Shown here one piece after another: positions 45,082 through 54,244 of a stretch of 64,000 nucleotides of DNA (its first letter is position 1; every line of letters starts with the position of its first letter). This stretch comes from Desulfocapsaceae bacterium. GTDB taxonomy: Bacteria > Desulfobacterota > Desulfobulbia > Desulfobulbales > Desulfocapsaceae. The translations under genes and the position numbers were made by a program. The stretch is from assembly GCA_030653035.1 (NCBI GenBank), contig JAUSAB010000030.1, positions 21,771 to 85,770 of the forward strand. The letters run 5' to 3'. Under the pieces are notes generated by a model that ran no database searches, was not told the DNA's origin, and saw nothing but the letters and a program-made list of their open reading frames with translations.

Positions 45082-46110
45082 TTAATGATCAGGGCCGCCT
45101 TTAATCACCATGCCTTCACCCTCAAAAAAATCTTTGATATCAGGCATTTCTGACTCAAACAACTTCTTCATCTTTTTCAGCAAATTCACCTCAATCTGCC
45201 TGACCCGTTCCCGGGAAATATCAAATTTATCAGCAATATTCTGGAGAGTAAGGGGTTCATCAGTGAGCAAACGCTCTTCGAGGATCATGGTCTCTTTGCT
45301 ATTGAGATTTTTTTTCAAGATCACAATCATATCGGCCATTTTGGCCTTCATCTGACTGCCAGCTACCATATCCTCAATGCCTGGACCTTCACTCGGCAGA
45401 AAATTTTTCTGCTCATCTTCCGAATCGGCGCGTACCGGGCTCTCAAGGGAAACATCCCCACCCCCCATGCGCTGACTCATCTCAATAACCTCGCTCTCCT
45501 TGACCTTCAGACGCTGGGCCAGTAATTTGGTCTCTGCCTGAAACCCTTGCGACTCAAGGAGCTTTCTCTCCTTGTTCAGACTAAAAAAAAGCTTCCGCTG
45601 GGCCTGAGTGGTGCCAATCTTAACCAGACGCCAGTTATCCATGATAAACTTCAGGATATAAGCACGAATCCAGTAAGCGGCATAATAGGAAAATTTAACC
45701 CCGCGATAAGGATCAAATTTCTTGGTGGCCTGAACCAGTCCCACATTTCCTTCCTGGATGAGATCCATAAAGTTCTGCATCCAATATTTCTGAAAGTCCA
45801 TGGCCACTTTCACTACCAGGCGCAAGTTGGAAGAAACCAGCCGATAGGCGGCATCCTGATCACCATTTTCCCGAAACCTGATCGCCAGTTCATCAGCCTC
45901 CTCCCGCGTCAAAAGCTCATACTGACTAATCTCCTGCAGATAGCGTTGCAGGGCAGGATTACTCAGGGCAGGAAGATGTTCCTCGTTAGACATGGAAACA
46001 AGGGGATGCTCATACGGATCGTTTCCCACACTGTCAGACCTGGACAAATCAAACAGATCAGAGTCATCAGGGGTATCAATCACATCAAATGTATTCTTTT
46101 GTGAGGTCAT
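45082..46110 (-). CDS. rpoH: RNA polymerase sigma-32 type factor (RpoH-like)
   Basis: About 342-residue sigma factor. Region 1.2 has LQRYLQEISQYELLTREEAD, region 2 has LRLVVKVAMDFQKYWMQNFM and LIQEGNVGLVQATKKFDP, with YAAYWIRAYILKFIMDNWRL. The RpoH box is QRKLFFSLNKER. Region 4.2 is LQNIADKFDISRERVRQIEV. It should direct heat-shock and protein-folding genes. The N-terminus is about 45 residues longer than E. coli RpoH and acidic. ATG 46110 is chosen; the site before it is weak, and an ATG at 46185 is in frame. There is no clear ribosome site for either. Confidence 0.9.
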   Translation of the reverse strand: MTSQKNTFDVIDTPDDSDLFDLSRSDSVGNDPYEHPLVSMSNEEHLPALSNPALQRYLQEISQYELLTREEADELAIRFRENGDQDAAYRLVSSNLRLVVKVAMDFQKYWMQNFMDLIQEGNVGLVQATKKFDPYRGVKFSYYAAYWIRAYILKFIMDNWRLVKIGTTQAQRKLFFSLNKERKLLESQGFQAETKLLAQRLKVKESEVIEMSQRMGGGDVSLESPVRADSEDEQKNFLPSEGPGIEDMVAGSQMKAKMADMIVILKKNLNSKETMILEERLLTDEPLTLQNIADKFDISRERVRQIEVNLLKKMKKLFESEMPDIKDFFEGEGMVIKGGPDH

Positions 46111-46366
46111 AGAAAAGTTCTGTTTATCAGGACAATATTGATTATAGAAACCTATTATTATTACTCCAGTTCCATCAAAGTGCAATCATTATATCTCATA
46201 CTCGAAGCATCCACAGAATATCTCCATATTCCCTTATAGGCCACTTATCAGCAAGGAATAAAGGAAATTCTATTTTCTTCTTGTCCCTTTTGTGCTACAA
46301 GTCTATCTTTTCAAAATCATACAAGCATTCTTTTCTTCAGCATCTCATAAAATTTTCCTGCAAACA

Positions 46367-48163
46367 ATGAAACACATACGAAATTTCTCCATTATAGCCC
46401 ATATTGATCATGGCAAATCAACTCTCGCCGACCGCATGATTCAGTTATGCCATCAGGTCTCGGTGCGTGAGTTCAAAGACCAGTTGCTCGACAATATGGA
46501 CATCGAACGTGAACGCGGCATCACCATAAAAAGCCAGACCATCTGCCTGCCCTACACCGCCAAAGACGGGAAGGTCTATGAGCTGAATTTGGTTGACACC
46601 CCCGGCCATGTTGATTTCAGCTACGAGGTCTCGCGCGCCCTCAGCTCCTGTGAAGGCGCCTTGCTCCTCGTTGATGCCGCCCAAGGCGTTGAAGCCCAGA
46701 CCCTGGCCAACCTCTATCTGGCCATGGAGAACAATCTGGAGATCATCCCGGTTATCAACAAGATCGATCTTCCCTCAGCAGAACCGGAGAAGATAGCCCT
46801 GCAGATCGAGGAAGACCTGGGACTCGACAGTGAACACATCCAGCTCTGCTCAGCCAAGACAGGACAGGGCGTTGACAATATCCTTGAGGCCATCGTCAAC
46901 TTCCTCCCCCCCCCAAAAGGCGACTCTGACAGCGAACTCCAGGTCCTGATCTTTGACGCCCACTACGATGCATTCCGCGGTACCATTATCTCCTGCCGCA
47001 TCATTAATGGCACTATCAAGGCGGGAGAGATGATAAAATTCATGTCCAATGACGCCACCTACAAGGTTGAGGAAGTCGGCCTGTTCAGGGGGATCAGCAA
47101 GGAACCACAAAAACAACTCTCCGCCGGACAGATCGGCTACATCCTGGCAGGTATCAAAACCATCAGCGATACCCGGCCCGGCGACACCATCACCCATAAA
47201 GACCGGCCGTGCGCCCAAGCCCTGGCCGGCTTCAAACCGGTCCAGCAGGTAGTCTTCTCCTCCATCTACCCCATCTCCACTGATGACTACGAGAATCTGG
47301 CAACCGCCATTGAAAAACTCCAGCTCAACGATGCTGCCCTGACCTTTCAAAAAGACTCATCCGTTGCCTTAGGATTTGGTTTCCGCTGTGGCTTTCTTGG
47401 TCTTCTCCATCTGGAAGTCATCCAGGAACGGCTGGAACGCGAATTTGACATCTCGCTCATCCTGACCGTCCCCTCTGTTAAATACAACTTCTACCTCAAC
47501 GACGACAGTATGGTAGAGGTGGACAACCCTGCCCATTTCCCGGATCCGGCCAAGGTCAGCCAGGTGGAAGAACCGTATATCAAGGCTACCATCCTGATGC
47601 CTGAAAAATATATGGGAGTGGTGATGGCGCTGTGTATGGAGCGACGCGGCGAGAACACCCATTACCATTATCCGACACCCGGCAGGATCGAACTCACCTG
47701 CGAACTACCGTTGGCAGAGGTGATCTATGATTTCTACGATAAACTCAAATCGGCCACCCAAGGGTATGGATCCTTTGATTATGCCCTTTATGATTATCGC
47801 AAGAGCGACTTGGTCAAACTGGATATCCTGGTCAACGGCGAGCTGGTGGACGCCCTTTCCCAACTGGTGCATCGCGCCAATTCCCGGGCCCGCGGCCTGC
47901 ATGCCTGCGAACAGCTCCAACGCGAAATCCCCAGACAGATGTTCAAAATCGCTATCCAGGCCGCTATCGGTGGAACGATTGTTGCCAGAACCACGATCTC
48001 AGCATTAAGAAAAGATGTAATCGCCAAATGTTATGGTGGTGATATTTCAAGAAAGAGAAAACTTCTGGAGAAACAAAAGGCGGGCAAGAAAAGGATGAAA
48101 ACCGTTGGCAATGTAGAGATCCCCCAAAAGGCCTTTTTAGCAGTGTTAAAGTCTGAGCAATAG
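46367..48163 (+). CDS. lepA: Elongation factor 4 (LepA)
   Basis: 598-residue translational GTPase. G motifs: AHIDHGKSTLADR (P-loop), GITIKSQT, DTPGHVDF and NKIDLPSAEP. The LepA-specific C-terminal domain is seen in SDLVKLDILVNGE and CYGGDISRKRKLLEKQK. It back-translocates or remodels stalled ribosomes. ATG 46367 gives the normal beginning (MKHIRNFSIIAH); the open frame from 46292 is non-conserved. It is divergent from rpoH. Confidence 0.96.
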   Translation: MKHIRNFSIIAHIDHGKSTLADRMIQLCHQVSVREFKDQLLDNMDIERERGITIKSQTICLPYTAKDGKVYELNLVDTPGHVDFSYEVSRALSSCEGALLLVDAAQGVEAQTLANLYLAMENNLEIIPVINKIDLPSAEPEKIALQIEEDLGLDSEHIQLCSAKTGQGVDNILEAIVNFLPPPKGDSDSELQVLIFDAHYDAFRGTIISCRIINGTIKAGEMIKFMSNDATYKVEEVGLFRGISKEPQKQLSAGQIGYILAGIKTISDTRPGDTITHKDRPCAQALAGFKPVQQVVFSSIYPISTDDYENLATAIEKLQLNDAALTFQKDSSVALGFGFRCGFLGLLHLEVIQERLEREFDISLILTVPSVKYNFYLNDDSMVEVDNPAHFPDPAKVSQVEEPYIKATILMPEKYMGVVMALCMERRGENTHYHYPTPGRIELTCELPLAEVIYDFYDKLKSATQGYGSFDYALYDYRKSDLVKLDILVNGELVDALSQLVHRANSRARGLHACEQLQREIPRQMFKIAIQAAIGGTIVARTTISALRKDVIAKCYGGDISRKRKLLEKQKAGKKRMKTVGNVEIPQKAFLAVLKSEQ

Positions 48164-48210
48164 CAAGATACCATCCACACTGTCTTTCTCCTGCTCAATT
48201 TCTCCTGCTC

Positions 48211-48257
48211 AAAAAAAAGGGGATAATTCAAACTCAACCGGCCTGAATCATCCCCTT
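48211..48257 (-). terminator. Intrinsic terminator of the two-CW protein gene
   Basis: On the minus strand AAGGGGATGATTCA pairs with TGAATTATCCCCTT (one mismatch, 13-base loop), followed by TTTTTTT. It lies 31 bp after the stop at 48288 and also separates that gene from lepA. Confidence 0.78.
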
Positions 48258-48287
48258 CCCATTCATCTTTCAACTATACGTGAAGCT

Positions 48288-48587
48288 TTATTTCTCTTCA
48301 CTATTCTGAAATTGAGGACATTGGCATTTATTGCGACTATTACTCCGACGATCCCAGACATTAATTCCCTTCTGATTCAGAATACTTAGAATTTCCTCCC
48401 TGCTAAACGGACTATCCTTCTGTCGGCTGATATAGACCAGACAATCAGTACAGATATGAAAAGATCGGGAATCTGTCTCCTGGATAATCTCCCAGCACAT
48501 CTTGTCTGGTTGTTTCCTTGCAGGACACATTTTATCGTCATCACACTTCATGATTTCCCAACATGGCCATTCAGAGCGAAGTGACAT
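48288..48587 (-). CDS. Two-CW domain protein
   Basis: 99-residue protein with PCWEIMKCDDDKMCPARK, then CWEI and FHICTDCLVYISRQ, the arrangement of the two-CW domain: paired Cys-Trp motifs and a following CxxC, probably binding a metal or Fe-S cofactor. The tail has NKCQCPQF. It is a small protein common in Desulfobacterota and of unknown function. It is convergent with lepA and has a terminator of its own. Confidence 0.82.
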   Translation of the reverse strand: MSLRSEWPCWEIMKCDDDKMCPARKQPDKMCWEIIQETDSRSFHICTDCLVYISRQKDSPFSREEILSILNQKGINVWDRRSNSRNKCQCPQFQNSEEK

Positions 48588-48706
48588 GATGTTTTACCCC
48601 CCAACAACTATCTGTAATTTTATCATCTGATGGTCAATGGGAGAAATCACCCATCGCACAAAGAGAATATGCATATTTCTACCTCAATCCACCTAAAATC
48701 AAAAAG

Positions 48707-49294
48707 CTAATCTACTTTAGAAAAAGATGCAAGAGCCCTCTCCAGCTCATCCTTGCCCTGCCCGGTCACCGCGGAAAACAGGATTCGTTGTTCTGAAGCA
48801 ATTGAATGGCCGGCATCAAGAATACGGGCGTTTTTTACCCGTTCATTGCCTGACAATTTATCAGCCTTGGTATAGACAGGCAAAAAGGGGATATTTTTCT
48901 CCCGCAGCCAGCCAAGAAGCTGAGCATCGTATTCCTTGGGTTCATGTCGCAGATCCAGAATAACCACCACACAACAGAGAGTCTTTCTGGTCTCCAGATA
49001 GGAAGTAATAAGTGACTGCCAGTGATCCTGCATCCCCTTGGCAACCTTGGCATACCCGTATCCGGGCAAATCTACCAGATATATTGCATCTGTCACTTCA
49101 AAAAAATTAAGCCCCTGGGTCTTTCCTGGACGACCACTCACCTTGACCAGATTTTTTCTACCCACCAGAGTATTCATCAGACTTGACTTCCCCACATTTG
49201 AGCGCCCGGCAAAGGCAATCTCCGGAAAGGACTCACTGGGCAACTGGGACAGGTTGTGCACACTTAAAAGAAAATGGATATCAATAAATTTCAT
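48707..49294 (-). CDS. engB: Ribosome biogenesis GTPase EngB (YsxC/YihA)
   Basis: 195-residue GTPase needed for 50S subunit assembly. Motifs: GRSNVGKSSLMN (G1), GRPGKTQGLNFF (switch I), DLPGYGYAKV (G3), TKADKLSG (G4) and FSAVTGQG (G5). It lies 60 bp downstream of hisG on the same strand and could share its transcript. Confidence 0.95.
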   Translation of the reverse strand: MKFIDIHFLLSVHNLSQLPSESFPEIAFAGRSNVGKSSLMNTLVGRKNLVKVSGRPGKTQGLNFFEVTDAIYLVDLPGYGYAKVAKGMQDHWQSLITSYLETRKTLCCVVVILDLRHEPKEYDAQLLGWLREKNIPFLPVYTKADKLSGNERVKNARILDAGHSIASEQRILFSAVTGQGKDELERALASFSKVD

Positions 49295-49354
49295 GCTCAG
49301 TGTCCCTTACCCGGCATAGAGATAACAACCAGGTGACAATACAAAAAGATAAAG

Positions 49355-50236
49355 TCAAATGACCTTATTCAGGGCATATTCAATAATACCCTCAGCGCCG
49401 TTCTTCTTCAATTTGGGGATAAGATCACGGACCACATCCTCGGAAACAACGGTCTCCACTGAATACCAGTCCTGCTGATAAAGACCCGCCACCGTTGGCG
49501 CATTCAGACTGGGCAACAATTTGATAATCTGATCCAGACGCGCATGGGCAACATTCATTTTCAGGCCGACAATGCGATCAGCATTCAGGGAACCCTGCAG
49601 GAGCATTGCCACATTTTCCATCTTCTCCCGCTTCCAGGGATCGGCCCAGGCCTCTTTATTGGCAATAAATTGGGTATTGGACTCCATCAGTTCATGGATA
49701 ATGCGCAGGCCATGAGCCCTGATCGTACTCTCGGTCTCAGTCACCTCAACAATCGCATCGGCAAGCCCGGAGACCACCTTGGCCTCAGTAGCTCCCCAGG
49801 AAAATTCAATGTCAACATTGATCTTTCTCTCCTGAAAGAACTCCCTGGTCACATTCACCAGTTCCGTGGAGATTTTCTTTCCTTCCAGATCCTCAACGGT
49901 ATGGATATCGGAATCACCAGCCACCGCGATAACCCAGCGTGTCGGCCTCCTGCTCACCTTTGAATAAACCAAATCACAGACAATCACCGCCTCCGACTTA
50001 TTTTCCATAGTCCAATCCTTACCGGTAATGCCTGCATCCAGCATCCCACTTTCAACATACCGGGACATCTCCTGGGGCCGGCAGATTGAGCAAACCAGTT
50101 CCGGATCATCAATCTCAGGAAAGTAGTTGCGGGATTGCGGTTTGATCAGCCAACCTGCCTTTTCAAACAACTCTATAGTTGCTTTTTCCAGGCTCCCCTT
50201 AGGAAGTCCCAGTTTAAGCTGTTTTTTCATCTCCAT
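49355..50236 (-). CDS. hisG: ATP phosphoribosyltransferase HisG (long form)
   Basis: About 293-residue first enzyme of histidine biosynthesis, condensing ATP with [24 protein letters not shown] is the N-terminal start, DAGITGKDW and the PRPP loop region [18 protein letters not shown] follow. The protein has the C-terminal regulatory domain (about residues 225-293) that gives histidine feedback inhibition, so it is the long, self-sufficient form and does not need HisZ. The start is uncertain: ATG 50254, 50236 and 50230 are all in frame; 50236 has GGAGAGCAGG upstream. hisI lies 154 bp upstream on the same strand. Confidence 0.93.
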   Translation of the reverse strand: MEMKKQLKLGLPKGSLEKATIELFEKAGWLIKPQSRNYFPEIDDPELVCSICRPQEMSRYVESGMLDAGITGKDWTMENKSEAVIVCDLVYSKVSRRPTRWVIAVAGDSDIHTVEDLEGKKISTELVNVTREFFQERKINVDIEFSWGATEAKVVSGLADAIVEVTETESTIRAHGLRIIHELMESNTQFIANKEAWADPWKREKMENVAMLLQGSLNADRIVGLKMNVAHARLDQIIKLLPSLNAPTVAGLYQQDWYSVETVVSEDVVRDLIPKLKKNGAEGIIEYALNKVI

Positions 50237-50390
50237 CACCTGCTCTCCACTCATTCAAGACCATCCAATTGGTAAAAAGGATATCATTTGACACCCTGCT
50301 CTTTAGGAACCGCTACGAGACAGCCTTTACAATCCTGACCATTTCGTGGTTTTGCCTTCCAGTTAACAATATTATTGTTGTTACAACGGT

Positions 50391-50795
50391 TTACTTTTTT
50401 CCATACACAGTTTCCGGGTCAAAAACCCTGATACCGATCACAACTAACTCTCCATCTTCAACCCGCCGAAAAAAACATGACCGATGCCCTGTATGACAGG
50501 CAGCTCCTCCAAGTTGTTCAACCTTGAGCACAACAGTATCGTCATCACAATCAACCAGAATTTCACGAATAAGCTGGACATTGCCGGAAGACTCACCCTT
50601 AAGCCATAATTTATTACGAGAACGACTCCAGTAATGGGCCTTTCCCGTCTCCAGCGTTTTTTCCCATGACTCATTATTGATATAGGCCAGCATCAGGACT
50701 TCGCCACTCTGATAATCCTGAGCAATTGCCGGGAGCAGGCCATCTTTAGATTTTTCAAAACATAACTGCAATATATTCACCTTATTTATGTACAT
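50391..50795 (-). CDS. hisI: Phosphoribosyl-AMP cyclohydrolase HisI
   Basis: 134-residue enzyme of the third histidine step. Conserved metal residues are visible in [10 protein letters not shown] (three Asp) and in [12 protein letters not shown] (zinc Cys), with the family stretch [19 protein letters not shown]. It lacks the HisE pyrophosphohydrolase half, so that activity must be encoded elsewhere. ATG 50795 follows AGGATGTAC, an imperfect ribosome site, and a TTG further in is possible. It is followed by hisG. Confidence 0.95.
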   Translation of the reverse strand: MYINKVNILQLCFEKSKDGLLPAIAQDYQSGEVLMLAYINNESWEKTLETGKAHYWSRSRNKLWLKGESSGNVQLIREILVDCDDDTVVLKVEQLGGAACHTGHRSCFFRRVEDGELVVIGIRVFDPETVYGKK

Positions 50796-51221
50796 CCTGA
50801 ACTTGGAAGCGTTTCTTGTCAGCGTCCGCCTTCTCTTCTTTCATCTTCTCACTCCCCAAAAAACAAGAAAACAGGAAGTCCTGAATTTACAATAATCAAC
50901 AGGGCAACGACACAAGGGGCATCCACCGACTCTATTGAGGAGTGATGTTTTTCACAGAACAATCTCATCAAAAGATTGCTTTTCTTCAATCCATCCCACA
51001 TAACAAAGCACTTCAATTATTAATTTGAAACAAAAAAAGTGATTTTATGCCGATCACCATTCTTTGTCAAGCTGCACCTGTTTTTTCATAAAGAAAGTCT
51101 ATTTCTGCTCCCTTCCACACCCACTCCCATAAAGAGATTACCAATAAATATCTTTTACATTCCTTGACTTGTGCCACATATCTTGATAGCAAATGTAAAT
51201 AGGAGACGTAGGGGCCACTCC

Positions 51222-51243
51222 TCGTATGCCATATGGCATACGA
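51222..51243. promoter_or_regulatory. 22-bp perfect palindrome upstream of a chemoreceptor gene
   Basis: TCGTATGCCATATGGCATACGA is a perfect dyad, centred 46 bp before the chemoreceptor start at 51279. Uninterrupted dyads this long are typical operators for dimeric regulators; a hairpin in the leader is the alternative. The rest of the 483-bp gap 50796-51278 is AT-rich with nothing else recognised. Confidence 0.6.
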
Positions 51244-51278
51244 TACATCTATTTGATTCTAACACCGGAGAAAATGGC

Positions 51279-52994
51279 ATGCTAAAAAATCTTTCAGTTA
51301 AGATAAAGTTGATCATATTAGTGAGTTGTGCAATCATTGCCATTATTGGTGTTGGGATAACGGGAATTTACGGGATGAAAACCACCGGTAATGGCCTTAC
51401 ACACATCGGCCATACACTACTGCCCAGCACGCTCGGGCTGGGGATCCTCAACGAGGCTCAAACCGCTATTCGTTTGCGAGTAATGGAAGTTGCAATATAT
51501 GAAAACGACTACCAGGCGCAAGGCAAGTTTTCGGAACTGCTCGAAAAGAAAAAAGCCGACTGGCAATCAGCAGAGAAGGGCTGGAAAATTTATGAGCCTC
51601 TGCCGCAAACACCGGAAGAGAGCGTACTCTGGAAACAATTTGTCAAAGAATGGGAGGCATGGAAGGCTGCCGATACGGCGCTCACTACCACCACGCTCAG
51701 TTTAAGCAAAAAAAACAGTGAAGAAGAACAAAAACGTCTTTTCCTTCAATTCTACAAACAATACGAAGAGCAGGTATCCCTCTTTATCATATCCGAGGCC
51801 ACACTTGCCAAAATAATTGACATCAACGTTAACGGAGGAAAAGAAACAGTAAAAAACGCTGATACTGTGATGGCTACGACTCGGACAACCCTCATTACTA
51901 TCGGATTACTGTCAGCAGGCGCCCTTTTTATCCTGGGATTTTTTATTGTTACCGGCATTACCCTTCCCCTTGAACGCATCACATCGCATATGAAAGCCAT
52001 GGCCAAGGGAGATTTTTCAAACAAATTGAGCACAAATGATCTTCAGCGCGGTGATGAAGTTGGCGCCCTTTTCAAGGCTGCTGAGACAATCCCCAACATC
52101 ATAAACAACATGATCAACGATATCGACGGGATGGTGACGGCCATCACCTCTACCTCCACCGATCTTGCCGCTGTGGCCAGACAGACGGCTTCAAATGTGC
52201 ACGATATGTCAGAAAAAACAATGGCGATATCCGCTGCGTCCGAAGAAGCCAGCACCAACTCAAACTCAGTAGCTGCCGGCATGGAGCAGGCGACAACGAA
52301 TCTCTCCACTGTGGCCTCGGCAACCGAAGAAATGAGCGTCACCATTAATGAGATCTCTGAAAATGCGGCGCGGGTACGAGCCATCAGCAGTGAAGCCTCA
52401 GAACAGGCGGATTCTGTGAACACGGTAATGAAAGAGCTGGGAGTTGCTGCTAATGAAATAGGCCAAGTAACCGAAACCATTACCGATATATCAGCCCAGA
52501 CAAACCTGCTGGCGCTAAACGCCACCATTGAAGCGGCAAGGGCGGGAGAAGCCGGAAAAGGCTTTGCTGTTGTGGCCAATGAGATAAAAGAACTGGCCCG
52601 ACAGACCGCCACCGCCACTCAGGATATCCGCGCCAAAATCGATGCCATCAGGGCCTCGACAACGACAGCCATAAATGATATTGAACGTATTGCAGAAGTC
52701 ATCAGAAACGTCAACGAGATTGTCCCACAAATGGCAGCAGCCATCGAAGAGCAATCGGTCGTAACCAAAGATGTGGCCGAAAATATCGCCCAAGCCACTG
52801 CCGGTGTCGCCGATAGCAATGAGAATATTGCCCAGACTTCGGCTGTATCCACTGAAATCTCCAGAGATATTGCGGAGATCAGCGCCAGTGTCGCTGAAAT
52901 ACGCACCGGAAGCGACCGAACTCTCAACAACGCCGCGGAGATGTCGGCCCTTGCCGAGCAGCTCAAAGTGATGATATCAAAGTTTAAAGTGTAA
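51279..52994 (+). CDS. Methyl-accepting chemotaxis protein with four-helix-bundle sensor
   Basis: About 571-residue chemoreceptor. TM1 (about 8-30), a periplasmic four-helix-bundle-like domain (about 31-205) with [21 protein letters not shown]2 (about 207-229: [20 protein letters not shown]), a HAMP and the signalling hairpin with tip [20 protein letters not shown]. The start at ATG 51279 has GGAG 8 bases upstream and begins at the TM helix; the open frame upstream crosses the palindrome and is not coding-like. It is transcribed alone, about 1.2 kb upstream of the cheA operon, and probably signals to it. Confidence 0.9.
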   Translation: MLKNLSVKIKLIILVSCAIIAIIGVGITGIYGMKTTGNGLTHIGHTLLPSTLGLGILNEAQTAIRLRVMEVAIYENDYQAQGKFSELLEKKKADWQSAEKGWKIYEPLPQTPEESVLWKQFVKEWEAWKAADTALTTTTLSLSKKNSEEEQKRLFLQFYKQYEEQVSLFIISEATLAKIIDINVNGGKETVKNADTVMATTRTTLITIGLLSAGALFILGFFIVTGITLPLERITSHMKAMAKGDFSNKLSTNDLQRGDEVGALFKAAETIPNIINNMINDIDGMVTAITSTSTDLAAVARQTASNVHDMSEKTMAISAASEEASTNSNSVAAGMEQATTNLSTVASATEEMSVTINEISENAARVRAISSEASEQADSVNTVMKELGVAANEIGQVTETITDISAQTNLLALNATIEAARAGEAGKGFAVVANEIKELARQTATATQDIRAKIDAIRASTTTAINDIERIAEVIRNVNEIVPQMAAAIEEQSVVTKDVAENIAQATAGVADSNENIAQTSAVSTEISRDIAEISASVAEIRTGSDRTLNNAAEMSALAEQLKVMISKFKV

Positions 52995-53345
52995 AGCACA
53001 AGGAGTATTAACTATATGCACTCAAGGTCCTATCTGGTTTCCACGCGGCGCATGGGAACCAGAAAACGATTTCTGACAATCAAAAGATTGTCCCATTATA
53101 CCTGAACAATGCAGGCAACACTTATTGCCAAACAAGAAACAATGGGATAACATATTCCAAAACAGTTACGAAACACCTTGCTTCTTTATTATTCTTTCGT
53201 TATGGCTTCTTATACTGTTTTGGCCATTGAATATACCCCGTATTATTTATTTATATTAGCTTAATGTGCCATACATGTCTGCACTCTCTGCAACCAATTA
53301 GCATCAACTACCAAACCTTTTTTTCTTTCACTGGAATAACCTCAC
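52995..53345. other. Gap between chemoreceptor and FKBP gene
   Basis: It holds a hairpin at 53034-53064 (TCTGGTTTCC with GGGAACCAGA) and a 29-codon ORF at 53016 behind AAGGAG that is probably not a gene. No terminator with a U-run and no RNA gene were recognised. Confidence 0.5.
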
Positions 53346-53798
53346 ATGAAAAAAGCACAAAAAAACGATAGAGTGACAATTAGTTACACTGGAAAATTAG
53401 AGAACGGAACAATTTTCCAAGCCACAACCGAATCCGAACCTTTAATTATTACTCTTGGCAATCTTGACGTCCCGCCTTCTTTGGAACAAGCTATTATCGG
53501 GATGTCAGCAGGCGACAAGAAACTGGTCAAACTTGAACCTGACGAGGGATATGGACCCCGCCGCAAAGACTTGTTACAGACACTCGACAGAAATGTTATG
53601 AATGTTGGCATAAACCCCCAAGTTGGAATGATCCTCTCACTCAATGTAGAAAAAGATGGCCAGAAGCATTCAGTTCCGGCCACAGTGGTTGAGGTCAACA
53701 ATGATACTGTCGTCGTTGACTATAATCATCCGCTGGCAGGACATAACCTTTTGTATGACATTACCGTGATTTCCATAGAAAAAGCCCTTGAGCCCTAA
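53346..53798 (+). CDS. FKBP-type (SlyD-like) peptidyl-prolyl cis-trans isomerase
   Basis: 150-residue isomerase/chaperone. The split FKBP domain has VTISYTGKLENGTIFQAT at the N-terminus and AGHNLLYDITVISIE at the C-terminus, with an inserted flap (DEGYGPRRKDLLQTLDR) as in SlyD. It lacks the His/Cys-rich nickel-binding tail of E. coli SlyD, ending at LEP, so it is a folding helper rather than a nickel carrier. It is a single gene between the chemoreceptor and the cheA operon. Confidence 0.92.
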   Translation: MKKAQKNDRVTISYTGKLENGTIFQATTESEPLIITLGNLDVPPSLEQAIIGMSAGDKKLVKLEPDEGYGPRRKDLLQTLDRNVMNVGINPQVGMILSLNVEKDGQKHSVPATVVEVNNDTVVVDYNHPLAGHNLLYDITVISIEKALEP

Positions 53799-54244
53799 GA
53801 CTTAAGAGTCACCAGAGGACATTCTTTCAATAATTACTTTTAACTGACATGCAAGCGAGAAGGCAAACGACTTGCAACCACTTTACTTTTCTTGTTTTTT
53901 AAAAATAATTACTCTATAAAGAGGTAATTATAAAAGTTTATCAGATGCCCTTTCAATCAGATAAGCGAGGTCAAATCCTCCGTTAATCTACGAGATTCCG
54001 AAACGAGGGTTCTTGAGTCATATTGTTTCCATTAAAAACATTTCATTTTGGTCAAAATGACAAAGCCCAAGCTTTTGAGACTTTGACAAGACTCTCAACA
54101 AACAGATACAATACATGTAAGACTTGAGAATGTAGCCCCTGTCATTCATAGGGGAACCCCACATCTCATCTTGGTTTTACCATCTATACGCATGGTGATA
54201 ATCGGTTTTTATTTTTCAATTTTCTCCCCGAAGGAGCTCAATAA
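53799..54244. other. Intergenic region upstream of cheA
   Basis: This 446-bp gap is AT-rich. One imperfect hairpin (ATAATTACTCT with AGAGGTAATTAT) lies near 53907-53933. I see no convincing flagellar sigma-28 promoter and no RNA gene; the ribosome site GAAGGAGCTC precedes the cheA start. Confidence 0.5.

Noticed and set aside
53016..53105. 29-codon ORF behind AAGGAG after the chemoreceptor
   Set aside because: Short, basic and overlapping a hairpin; the ribosome site alone is not enough.
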